Positions 17,119-28,200 of a stretch of DNA of 43,322 nucleotides are shown here, in pieces. Source of the stretch: Fibrobacter succinogenes (GTDB lineage: Bacteria; Fibrobacterota; Fibrobacteria; Fibrobacterales; Fibrobacteraceae); the NCBI RefSeq assembly GCF_902779965.1, contig NZ_CACZDK010000031.1, positions 1 through 43,322 on the forward strand. Reading direction: 5' to 3'. Numbering within the stretch: position 1 is the first letter of the stretch; the number at the start of each line of letters is the position of its first letter. The position numbers were made by a program, and so were the translations under genes. The notes beneath the pieces are model-generated. The model saw only the letters and a program-made list of their open reading frames with translations. It had not been told where the DNA came from and did no database searches.

Positions 17119-18759
17119 ATGAACACTGCTGAAGTTTTGATCAAGTCCTTAGAAAGTGAGGGCGTCAAGTACATTTTTGGAATCCCCGGTGAAGAAACCT
17201 TGGAACTGATGGAAGCGATTAAAAAATCCTCCATCAAGTTCATTACGGTCCGTCATGAACAGGGGGCTGCTTTTATGGCCGATGTCTATGGCCGTTTAAC
17301 AGGGAAGGCTGGCGTTTGCCTTTCGACGCTCGGGCCCGGCGCTACAAACCTTGTGACAGGCGTTGCCGATGCGAACTCCGACGGTGCGCCGCTTATAGCC
17401 CTTACAGGCCAGGTGGGCACGGAACGTATGCATTTGACGAGTCACCAGTATTTGGATCTGGTAAAAATGTTTACACCGATTACCAAGCGCAGTAAACAAG
17501 TCGTCCGCCCGGATACGGTGAACGAAATTGTCCGTATTGCGTTCAAGTACGCTGAAATGGAAAAGCCCGGTGCATGCCATATCGACTTGCCCTGCAACAT
17601 TGCCGCAATGGAAGTCGAGGGCGAAGTTGCCCAAACGCCGTTAAAGCATCATCGCGAAAACACCGTGTATGCAAGCACCGATGCAATTCTTGCCGCGGGC
17701 GGCGTCTTTGCGTCTGCCAAGAATCCGGTGATTCTTGTGGGCCATTCTGCAGTGCGAAACCACGCATCCGAGGCTTTGAGCGCATTTGCGTATTCGTCGA
17801 AGATTCCCGTGGTGTGTACCATGATGGCTAAGGGCGTGGTCTCTAGCGACAATAAGTATTTCATGGGTTGCATTGGCATGCCGCAAAGGGATTTTCCGAA
17901 CATCGTTATGGAAAAGGCGGACCTTGTGATAGCTGTGGGTTATGACGTCGTGGAATACGCCCCCGCAAAGTGGAATCCGAATGGTGACAAGAAAATAATT
18001 CACATCGACGAAACGCCGAACCATGTGAACAAATTCTATCAACCCGAAGAAGAAATCATTGGCGATATTTCGGCATCCTTGGATGCGCTCGGCAGCGTTT
18101 GCCCAAACACGTGGGAACCGGAATGGGCTTTGCAGATCCGCCAAATGATGATCGCGGACCATACACGCTATGATCATGATACGACATTCCCGCCTTCGCC
18201 GCAGAAAGTGCTCCATGACATTCGACTCGTCATGGATGAAGACGACATCTTGATTTCGGACGTGGGTGCCCATAAAATGTGGATTGCAAGGCAATACAAT
18301 TGCTATCATCCGAACACTTGCATCATCTCTAACGGCTTTGCAACCATGGGAATTGCGGTGCCCGGCGCCATTGCCGCAAAGCTCTTGAATCCGAAAAAGA
18401 AAGTCTTGGCAGTTACCGGTGATGGCGGCTTTATGATGAACAGCCAGGAATTGGAAACCGCATTCCGCGAACACATCCCGTTTGTGACGCTTATCTTTAC
18501 TGACGGAGGCTATGGCCTTATTCGGTGGAAACAAGAGGAACGTTACGGAGATAGTTTCTCGGTCGATTTTACGAACCCGGATTTTGTGAAGTATGCGGAA
18601 TCCATGCACTTGAAAGGATACCGTGTCGAACGCACCGAAGATTTACCTCGCATATTGCGCGATGCTTTCCGCCAGGATGTGCCTAGCATCATCGAATGCC
18701 CGGTGGATTACTCCGCGAACACTGAGCTTACGGAATATTTGAAAAATCTAAACGTATAA
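17119..18759 (+). CDS. Acetolactate synthase, AlsS-like (thiamine diphosphate enzyme)
   Basis: A 546-residue cytosolic enzyme that condenses two pyruvates to acetolactate. It has the usual three-domain layout: an N-terminal pyrimidine domain with FGIPGEE and catalytic Glu47 in RHEQGAAFMADVYGRLTG, a central domain, and a C-terminal diphosphate-binding domain with GDGGFMMNSQELETA (from residue 434). The ending with PVDYSANTEL recalls catabolic AlsS proteins more than biosynthetic IlvB. At the metal-binding loop it reads FTDGGYG where most family members have NDN.YG or NDSTYD, a noteworthy change. No small regulatory subunit (ilvN) is adjacent, consistent with the AlsS type. The ATG at 17119 is preferred over an upstream TTG because the domain starts at MNTAEVLIKSLE. 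A small ORF follows 8 nt later. Confidence 0.87.
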   Translation: MNTAEVLIKSLESEGVKYIFGIPGEETLELMEAIKKSSIKFITVRHEQGAAFMADVYGRLTGKAGVCLSTLGPGATNLVTGVADANSDGAPLIALTGQVGTERMHLTSHQYLDLVKMFTPITKRSKQVVRPDTVNEIVRIAFKYAEMEKPGACHIDLPCNIAAMEVEGEVAQTPLKHHRENTVYASTDAILAAGGVFASAKNPVILVGHSAVRNHASEALSAFAYSSKIPVVCTMMAKGVVSSDNKYFMGCIGMPQRDFPNIVMEKADLVIAVGYDVVEYAPAKWNPNGDKKIIHIDETPNHVNKFYQPEEEIIGDISASLDALGSVCPNTWEPEWALQIRQMMIADHTRYDHDTTFPPSPQKVLHDIRLVMDEDDILISDVGAHKMWIARQYNCYHPNTCIISNGFATMGIAVPGAIAAKLLNPKKKVLAVTGDGGFMMNSQELETAFREHIPFVTLIFTDGGYGLIRWKQEERYGDSFSVDFTNPDFVKYAESMHLKGYRVERTEDLPRILRDAFRQDVPSIIECPVDYSANTELTEYLKNLNV

Positions 18760-18767
18760 GGAATCTT

Positions 18768-18941
18768 ATGGGATACATCAATAGCCTATTTACGGGACAA
18801 TCGGAATCATTCGGTGTTGCCGTATCCGAATCTTCCCGTTTTCTTTCCGTTGATAACATTTCGGGACATCCCGCCGTTTACCGCCATTTGAAACCCTGCG
18901 GTAATGTTGAAGAACATAAACAGCAGAAACAGAACTTGTAA
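18768..18941 (+). CDS. Small ORF (57 codons) downstream of acetolactate synthase
   Basis: An ATG at 18768 has a ribosome site (AAGGA, 18758-18762) overlapping the stop of the upstream gene, and the frame stays open to TAA at 18939-18941. The product starts MGYINSLFTGQSESFGVAV and ends in a polar, Gln/Lys-rich tail (EEHKQQKQNL). It has one Cys and no membrane segment. The 8-nt gap, the ribosome site and the terminator 25 nt after its stop suggest it is really translated with the synthase. No family recognised; a peptide partner of the enzyme is only a guess. Confidence 0.5.
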   Translation: MGYINSLFTGQSESFGVAVSESSRFLSVDNISGHPAVYRHLKPCGNVEEHKQQKQNL

Positions 18942-18966
18942 AAGACTCCTCCACTCCATATAAAGA

Positions 18967-18999
18967 AAGAACCGTCAGCTTTGTGCTGATGGTTCTTTT
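18967..18999 (+). terminator. Rho-independent terminator after the acetolactate synthase unit
   Basis: The stem AGAACCGTCAGC / GCTGATGGTTCT (one G-U pair) with a 5-nt loop is followed by TTTT. It closes the alsS/small-ORF unit and marks the left boundary of the Tc locus. Confidence 0.85.
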
Positions 19000-19157
19000 C
19001 TGTAATGAAAGATGATTTACGATTAGGAATGATTTTTTTATACAAAGATATATTTTTCTTATTTTTCTTGTTTGAATAATTTACTTTGAACAAAAAATAT
19101 GCTTTAGGGTTTATTTAAATGAATTTTGTGTAAAAATATTTTTTTAGTAAACTTTAT

Positions 19158-19186
19158 TTGATTTCTCACTTTCTTTGTTGTATATT
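19158..19186 (+). promoter_or_regulatory. Candidate sigma-70-type promoter of the Tc operon
   Basis: TTGATT (19158-19163), a 17-nt spacer and TATATT (19181-19186) lie about 30 bp ahead of the TcA start codon. The surrounding 270 bp (18942-19215) is very AT-rich. It is a consensus-like match only, in a phylum whose promoter preferences are not well known to me. Confidence 0.45.
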
Positions 19187-19215
19187 ACTTTGTGATTTTA
19201 ATAAGGTGGAAAAAT

Positions 19216-22200
19216 ATGATATACCCAGTTCCTTACACATGGTTTATTTCTGGCAAAATTACTTATCTTAATGGAAAGCCCTTTACAACTGGAATAATAA
19301 AGGCTTTTAACGTTTGTAATGGAACGTTGATTCGCCTTGGCGAATCTGGTATCAGCAATGATGGCTCGTATAAAATTACTTATTCTAGTGCTAATTTCCA
19401 GAACGGTAATCCTTCTATTCATCACCCTAATGTGAAAATGCAGGTGATTGATTATCAAGGAAATGTGATTTGGGAATCGAAAAAGATTATGGCGTTCGAA
19501 AGTGAACAGACGTTTTCTTTTATAATTGACAAAGAACAAGATGATGATTCTGGACAACAAGGGTTGGATAATCCAGATGGAGATAATCCTCCTCCTCCAG
19601 AAATGTGGATTGTTAAGGGAACTGTAAAATACGATACAGGACTTTCTTTAGAATCTGGCGTTGTAAAGGCTTTTGATTATAAGGACTATCAAAATTACTA
19701 CTTAAACAGTGCGATTCTTAAAGCTGATGGATCTTTTGAAATTTTCTATACAAAAGATTCTTTTCAAAGAGGTGATTTAAGTCGAAAAACTCCGAATTTG
19801 GTTCTTTGTATATATGATTTAAAGGGAAATTTACTGCTGAATTTCAATGTGAATAATCCTCCTGCGATGGAGGAATGTGTTTCCATTGTAATACCTCATG
19901 AAGTTCCTGAGACAAATGATAATTATGCTGTTTATGGACGGGTCGTGAATAAATCTGGCCGACCTTTGAAAAATGTCTTTGTGAAAGCTTTTTGCTTAGA
20001 TTTTTTGGATGAAAAAAATGTTCATGCTTTTAAATATTATTCCTTGAATTTAAAGCCTGAAGTAACGGATGAAAATGGTTATTATAAAATTAAGTATTCT
20101 CCGTCATGTTTGCCCCGTGATATACAAGAGCCAAGTCCTCTAAATCCAAAGGATAAAGTATCTCTTTTTGCTGAATTTTATTTGAAGGAAAATAAAAACT
20201 CTGAAGATTCGGAAGAAAATGAAAATATTCAAATTCCAAGTGACCATTCTCCAGAATGGAATTTCTCAAATTTGGTTCTTGATGCTTCTCGTTGTCAAGA
20301 AATTAACTTTACAATAGATTTTTTATCGTCTTCAACATCTTCTAAGTTTGATAACTTAGAGAGTGCTTTAAAATTTTATCTTTCGGCTGTAAAAAATGAG
20401 CCTCTTTATGATAAAAATAAGAATCCAGTTGGTTTATGGGAAGATAAAATACGGTTTTTCATTGATTCTTCGTTTAAAAATGTTCTTCCTGGTTTTAGAG
20501 AAAACCTAAATCAGGAGGATGTTGTTTCGTACTTTAAAGCTTATGAACTTGTTTATCATATTCAGCGCTTGCATCCCGACTGGGTGCCTTTAGATAAGTT
20601 GTTTTTCTATGCGTCTTGTTTCTTTGCTTTAGGTAAAAAAGGTATAGATAGCATTGCAAAAATTCAATCTGCCCAAAAACATGTAATTCAAGATTGTTTA
20701 TTAGAAGCGGTAACGCGGTCTCAAATTTCATCTAGAACAAATATTTCTGAATTTGTCACTTTTTGGGAAAATCTTCAGGGAAAAACGGAACTTTTAAACG
20801 AAGAAAAAGTCAATTTAGATACGTTCGATATTTTGTCTCTATCGAAAGATACAAAGACACTGCCTGGGCAAGGGTTGTATAAAGGTAAGTCGGTTGGTGA
20901 TGAACGTGAAGTTAAAAACCTGCTAGAGCAATTTTACGATTCAGAAGCTGATGTTGAGTCCTTTTTAGAAGATATAAAGCCTTCTGAAGCGAATTCATCT
21001 TTGAATGAAAAGGAGTATTCTCGACTAAAGCTGGTGTTTGATTTGAAAAATTTCTTCGAGGATTTTTCCGACGGAATTCAGCAAACGTATCTTACTATTA
21101 TTGATGTTGTTAATAAACGCAAAGATAACCAAAATCAATCGGATGACCAAGAGCCTGAAGAACCTTCATTAAAGGTTTTGCTTGACTTTACAGAAGAACA
21201 ATGGGATAATCTTGTTGGTTATATTTCTTTAAGCTATCAGGAAAAAAGTGGGGAATCGAAACTTGCTTTGCCTGTGACATTCCCGGGAACAACGGCTGCG
21301 GAACAGAAATCTTTGTATAAGATAAAATTGCAAAAATTGATTACATCGTGGTTCCCGCAAGATGCTCTTCTTTTGAAATTTGCAAAATATGATGTTCCTA
21401 AAAATCCTCAGGAATGTGATTTAGTTCTTTTAAAATGTGAAAAAATAGCAGAATTGTTGCAGAGCGCTGGCTGGAAGGATTTCTTATTTGACAAGCTCAC
21501 TTTAGATGAATTTCTTGAAGAAAAAAAGTTAAATCTGAATGAGCAAGATAAAGGATTTGTGAAGGATGCTTTTGTTTCAAAAGAAGACATAAAGACAATA
21601 CAGCGTTTGTATAGACTGACGACGGATTATGATTCTATTGTCCATTTGCTCAGAAAAGGCTTTACATCGGCATATCAAATTGCTCAGAATTCAGAAGAAG
21701 AATTTGTTGCAGAACATCATGTTGGACTAGGAACAATGGAAAATGCGAAGCAGATATATTGTTTGGCTTCGCAGTACACGTCCGAAGTTTCTTTACAAAT
21801 GGCGAAATATTATGGTTCCCTTACAGAACAAGGCGATTCTATACCTTCTGTTTCGAGAGGCTTTTTGGAATCGCAATCTAATAATTCGAATAGAAATGTA
21901 AAGAGCAATGTGGCTCCGTCTAGAATTGAACAGCCTATTATCGCAAATTGGAAAAACTTATTTGGTGTATTAAACCGAAATGCTGCTTTGAAAGGACAAT
22001 CTGTTTTAAGCCCGTCGGCTTATCTTATGGATCTGTTGGATTTTTTGAAAGGTGACGGATTTAAGATTTTAAAAGAACGTCGTCCTGATATTTTGAATCT
22101 TGAATTGACTAAGGAAAATGCCGAAACTTCATTGCCAACGATTGATATTGTTGTGGAATTGCTTGAATTTTTGGCTGCAGGAAAACCGTTAGAGGAACTT

Positions 22201-25200
22201 AATTATAATACAGATTCTAAAAAAGGCGATGCAGAATTACGCGCTGAACCTACATTTGCCGGTAAGTTAGATAGTGCTTATGCGAAGTTGATGGATGCAG
22301 TTTATCCTATGGATGTGTCGAGAAACTTCCATGCAGAAAAGATGACTGCTTTGTTGAAAAATGTTTCTCTTTCTGTGAATGATTTAATCCAGGCTCAAAA
22401 GAATCCTGACAAAAAGTATCACTATACCACGTTAAGATTGTCTCCGACATTAATCAAAACTCTGCAATTGCCGGAAACAGAAGAAAAATCGGATATAGAA
22501 GTTTGGGAATTGTGGGGGCTTGACAAAACTAATAAAGAAGTACTTTGCCCTGACAAGGCAACTGTTGTTTCTGGCTCATGGGATGAAGTTCTTTCAAATG
22601 TGTCTATTTTCTTGAGCCGTTCTGGCTTGACCATGAAAGAATTTCAAGAAATATTGTCATTTGCTCCGTTTGAAGGTTGTAGAGCGACGCTTTCTCGTGT
22701 AAGCAATACATTCCAGCTGGGTGATATAAACGCATTCCGCATAACATATATGTCGGAAGAATCGTTTGAATTGTTTGCTCGTAAAATTTCTCGATTTGTG
22801 CGTTTAAGACGCTTGTTGGGATGGAATATTGAGGATGTTGCGTTTGTTTTCGATTTAAGCTTGGAAAATATTGATCGTGTTGCTCACTTGAAAACTCTTA
22901 CCTCTGCTTCTGTTCGGGAAATAATGGCTTGGGCGTATGATATGTCTATAGACCATTTCTCTAGCGTATTCCCCAACATCCCTGAGATGACCGGAATAGA
23001 GGATGCTGATAGTTTAAAGTGTAAACTTCTTGAAATAGCCTCTGTTTCTTTGGGCATAAGCCAAGCAGATTTATCATATGCTTTAGAATTTGAAAAGGAA
23101 GCTTTCTCTAGCGATTTAAATGAAGACTCTTTCAAGAATAATTTAAAGATGCTGTATCGAATTTCCACATTTGCGAAGCGGCTTGGAATTTCTGTGCAGA
23201 AATTTGAATTGTTAAGATTCCTTTTGAATGAGAAAACTGCTGCAAAATGGAAATTGGAGGATTGTTTAAAGTGTTTCTTGGTGGTTAAAGAAGTTCTGGA
23301 TTCTCCTTTGGATGTCGATAGCCTTATTTATTTGGCAATGCCACTTTCTCCTTCTACAAAGAACAAGGCAAAATCGCTTGTAAATGCTTTGGACGATTCC
23401 TTGTCAAAACTTTGGGAATCTACTAGAGCTGATAAGTTAGAGGAAATAGCACGTGATTATCCTGATATAGATGCAACGGAAGATTCAACGGTAATATTCT
23501 ATGAATTTGTTAGAAAAGAAATAATGTCCTTTGTCAAATCTTGCATATGGTGCTCTGATCCTACAGGTGTCTATGCTCTGTTAGAGAAGATTCATGATGC
23601 AAATCAAGTGGAATCGGTTGAAAATGATGACCTTGAAACGGTAAAGACGTGGTTGCTTAGCGTTTTGGGTGACAGTTATGCTTCTGAAATTGATGGTTTG
23701 TTTACGGATATAAGTTTTGATGACCATCTATGGGCTAAAAATGTTCTCTGTATTTTGGCTTATGTAACTGCTGCCAAAAATGAAATTTTGGAAAAATTGA
23801 CATCGGAATTTGGTCTTGAACGTAAAATCTGTGAAAAAATCCTGTGTATTTACACAGAATCTGACGAACATGTAATTGAGCAGACTTCTTCAGCAACATT
23901 TTTTGTTGATTGGCTTGCTATTCCGTTTGACAAAAAATCGGAGGACGCAATTGAAGCATATGCGTTGTTATCTAAATTGGCGTTAATCTATAGCTATACG
24001 AAGATGCTTGATTTTACGGACATCTTTGGCCATGAATCTATTTATTGGTCTAATAGGTCATTCCCTCTGAATGCTCTTGGGTTTGTTGGAGAAGAATGGG
24101 ATTGGAATAATTATCCTGTTAAGGAAAATTTGTTTGTTGGTGTAAAACATTTGTCCAGAACTCTCCGCAAATTGAACTGCTGTTTTAATGTTTCCAAGTG
24201 TTTTGGTTCGACATGGGTTTATGACAAACTTTCTTCTGAATTTCTTATGGAAAAATGGAATATAAACAATCGTCAATTGAGAGAGATTGTTGGTGAAAAT
24301 ATTCCGACATTGGATAAACCCAAAAAATGGAGACAGCTTTGCAATTATTGGAAGGTTTATAAGAAAGCTCCCATTGATATGGAAACTTTACAAATTTTGA
24401 TTGCAGATGATTCGCTCAAATCTAGCTGTATTGAAGAATATCGAGTTGCTGTTGAAAAATTGAATGAATCGTTGAAAAATAAACAATCACCGCATGATTG
24501 GCAATCGTTCATTACTCCGGTAAGCGATGCCTTGCGCAAATCAAGAAGGGATGCTCTTGTAAGTTATATTTGCTTTAATTCGCAGAAAAAAAATAATGCT
24601 CAAAAGTTTTTCGATGCTAATGATATCTATTCGTACTACTTAATAGATGTTGAAATGGAACCTGACATGAGCGTCTCAAGGACGCGACAGGCTCTGAATT
24701 CTATTCAGCAGTTTGTTAGTCGAGTTGAATTGGGCTTAGAGGGCTCTTTCATTCTGAATGAAGATCAACGTAGAAATTGGGAGTGGATGCGGAATTATCG
24801 CGTATGGGAGGCCAATCGTAAGGTGTTCTTATATGCGGAAAATTGGATTGAATCCGATTTAAGAGATGACAAAAGTCCGTTCTTCAAGGAACTTGAAGAT
24901 GAAATTCGCCAAGTAGGTGATGATCCTAAAGCGATGCACACTGCTTTAGGGAATTATCTTGAGAAAATATATGAAACGTCTGGCGTTGAAATTCTTGGAG
25001 CCTGCAAAGAGGATGGTGGTGGTGATGGTATCCTATATACGCTTCACGTAATTGGTAGAACAAGAGGCGAACCGCACCATTATTTCATTCGTAAATATAG
25101 GGCAAAGGCTCTATATTCTGGAGAATGGGAACCATGGGAAAGTTTGAATTTGGATATTAATGCCGAAGTTGTTGTTCCTGTTTTGATGAATCAAAGGCTC

Positions 25201-28200
25201 TATATTATGTGGCCTACGTTCATTATTAGTAAAAAAGAGAATGGAACTGAATCTTCAGGTTCTATGGATGTAATAAGCCATGTTGAAATTCGTATGAACT
25301 GGTCTTATTATACTGGTAATAAGTGGAGCTCTATAAAAACGACTAAGAATGCTCTTTTTGACTTGTATGAAAAAGAACGGGATATTTTCTTAGAGGATGG
25401 CGAAAAAATAGATTATCGCTACCATTTCCAGGCAGAATCTGGTTCTTCTGAATATGTGCAAGTTAATGTTTTCCGGTCTTATTATAAAGATTTATCGAAA
25501 GAAATTAAAACGTCTTTCGAAGTGGTTGATGGCACAATATTGGAGAAAAAGAAAGTCGAAGTTATTCGTGACTATAATCAGCAATATATTCAGGAAACCG
25601 GATCTATTCAAATATGGATTGATGGAAGGGATGACGCATATCTTGCTTCGACTGTTACTCCAAGGGATGTTAAAGAATTTCCACCGAATAAATGCTATTT
25701 GGAAAGAAACTGTTGGGTAGAAACAGATCAACATATTTGTGGGTATGATGGACTTTCGTTCTCTGATGGAAAACAAATCTTACAAAATACGCCCGGATCT
25801 TTCCGTGTATTGCCGATAAATTTTGCGTTCTATTCGGGTGATGATTTGCCGTTCTTCTATATGGATAGCCAGCATTCCTTCCTTGTCCATAAAGTTCCCG
25901 GTGTAAATTCGACTGAGTATCAGTTTGATTTGATTTCTCATCCTCTCGTTGCTGAATTTTATAAGAGATACCGTGATGGTGGAAATGAACAGCTTTTTAA
26001 GAGAGAAACTCAAGCGTTGCCTGTTTCGGATAGCTATTACTATTCGTATTCTTATTACAACTATTACTTTAGTGTTTATTTAGGTTATTACATTGCTGGT
26101 GACTGGGAAGCTTGGGATTTAGGACAGTCTTTATTCTCTCTCAACTACAAACCTTCTGCGAAGCTGATTGCGCGTCCGTATCCAATGCCGATGATTGATT
26201 TCTCGTTTGGAACATCCAACGCCATTTATAACTGGGAACTTTTTTTCCATGTTCCTATGCTTCTTGCTGAGAAAATGTTCCAAGAACAAAATTACGAAGA
26301 GGCTCTAAAGTGGTATAGGATGGTTTTTGATCCTAGACTAGATTTGAGTGATTATGAAATTACAAGACGTTGGTCAAGAAGTTTGCCTAAGGGATCTAGG
26401 TTCTGGAGATTCCTTCCGTTCTTTGCGAACCGGAATGCAGATGACTCTATTTTGGAAACTATCAGTAAACCCACTAAATACGATTTGCTTCCGAATGTAA
26501 TTACTCTTCAAAGCCTTGTCGATAAGTGGAAACGGGATCCTTTCAATCCACATCTGATTGCTCGTTATCGTATGGCTGCATATCAAAAGTATGTTGTCAT
26601 GAAGTACTTGGATAACTTGATTGCATGGGCTGACGAATTGTTTACGCAGGATACGATGGAAAGTGTCAACGAGGCTATTCAGTTGTATATCCTTGCTGCG
26701 GAAGTTCTTGGCCCTCGAAATATCGAGGCCTCGGATTGCTATGAAGTCAAAAAAATGAGTGTAACAGACTTTCTTAAAAAGAAGGAAGGAGCTATTGCAA
26801 ATGTTTACGTGGATATTGAGGATTCTCTGGTAACAACTAGAGTTGAAGAACGTAAAACAAAACAAGGCTCGCTCAGTGAAAAAAACAAAACATTGACGAA
26901 CATTTTCTCGTCAGTATTCTATTTCAGTATTCCGAGAAACGATAAACTTCTTGCATATTGGGATACTGTCGCTGATAGGCTTTATAAAATACGCAATAGC
27001 TTGAATATCGATGGCGTAAAGAGAACTTTGGCGCTTTATGAACCGCCTATTGATCCCGCTTTGCTTGTAAAGGCAAAGGCCGCCGGCGTGTCGATTGCTG
27101 ATGCTTTATCCGAAAGTTCTGCTCCACTTCCTTTGTATAGATTCCAAGTGATGCTCCAGAAGGCTATTGATGTGACCCATGAATTGCAGTCGCTTTCGGG
27201 TGCGTTCTTGTCGGCGTTGGAGAAAAATGATTCAGAGGCTCTTTCCTTGATGCGGACTAGCCATGAGCAGGAAATTCTTACCTTGTCTAGAACAATTAAG
27301 GATTTTCAGGTCAAGGATCTTAATGCTCAGTTGGAGTCTTTGGTAATAAATAGGGATGCAACTGACATACGATATAATTTTTACAAGAATATCAAGGATA
27401 TTTCTGACAAAGAAAATGAAGCCTTGGTATTGCAAAATAAAGCAATTCAATCTGATAATGTTGCTTTGAATTACAGTATTTCCGCTTCTGTGATGGCGGC
27501 GGTTCCTGATTTGTTTATTGGTGGAATAATAAATGCGTTTGGCGGACCTGAAGTTTCTTCGAATACTTCGGGTGGGGAAAAATTATCTTCAGCTTTGAGC
27601 CATATTGCATCCTCAAAACAGATTGCTGCAGGAATTATTCGAAATCAGGCAAATCAGATTCAAACCATGGCTGGTTATGAACGTCGATTCGAAGAATGGA
27701 AACTACAGGAAAAACTTGCTGAAAAGGAACTGGCTAATCTTGACAAGCAGATAATTGCCATGAAAATTAGGATTGACATGGCGGAAAAAGAAATTTCGAA
27801 TTTAGAACGTCAGATTGAGCAAATGGATGAAGTCTATGAGTTCATGACAGAACGATTTACCAATCAGGATCTCTATTCGTGGATGGTGACTCAGCTTGGT
27901 CAACTTCATTCGTCCTTCTTTAAAATGGCTCTAAAACTTGCAAAACGTGCCGAAATGTGTTATCGGTTTGAGTTGGGCTTAAAGGATTCCGATACTGATT
28001 TTATCAAGAGTGATTATTGGGATGGACTTCGCAAGGGCCTTCTAGCAGGGGACCGCCTATTATTTGCACTCAGAACTATGGAGTCCTCGTATTTGGAGAA
28101 AAATAAGCGAGAATTGGAAATTAATCGAGCTGTGCCGCTTTCCCTTATCGATGCTGAAGCTTTGATAAAACTTCAAACAGAGGGGTCGTGTGATTTTGAT

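Noticed and set aside
17641..18609. 322-codon ORF opposite the acetolactate synthase gene
   Set aside because: The sense strand encodes a clear enzyme; the antisense product is His/Arg-rich without motifs, a shadow frame.
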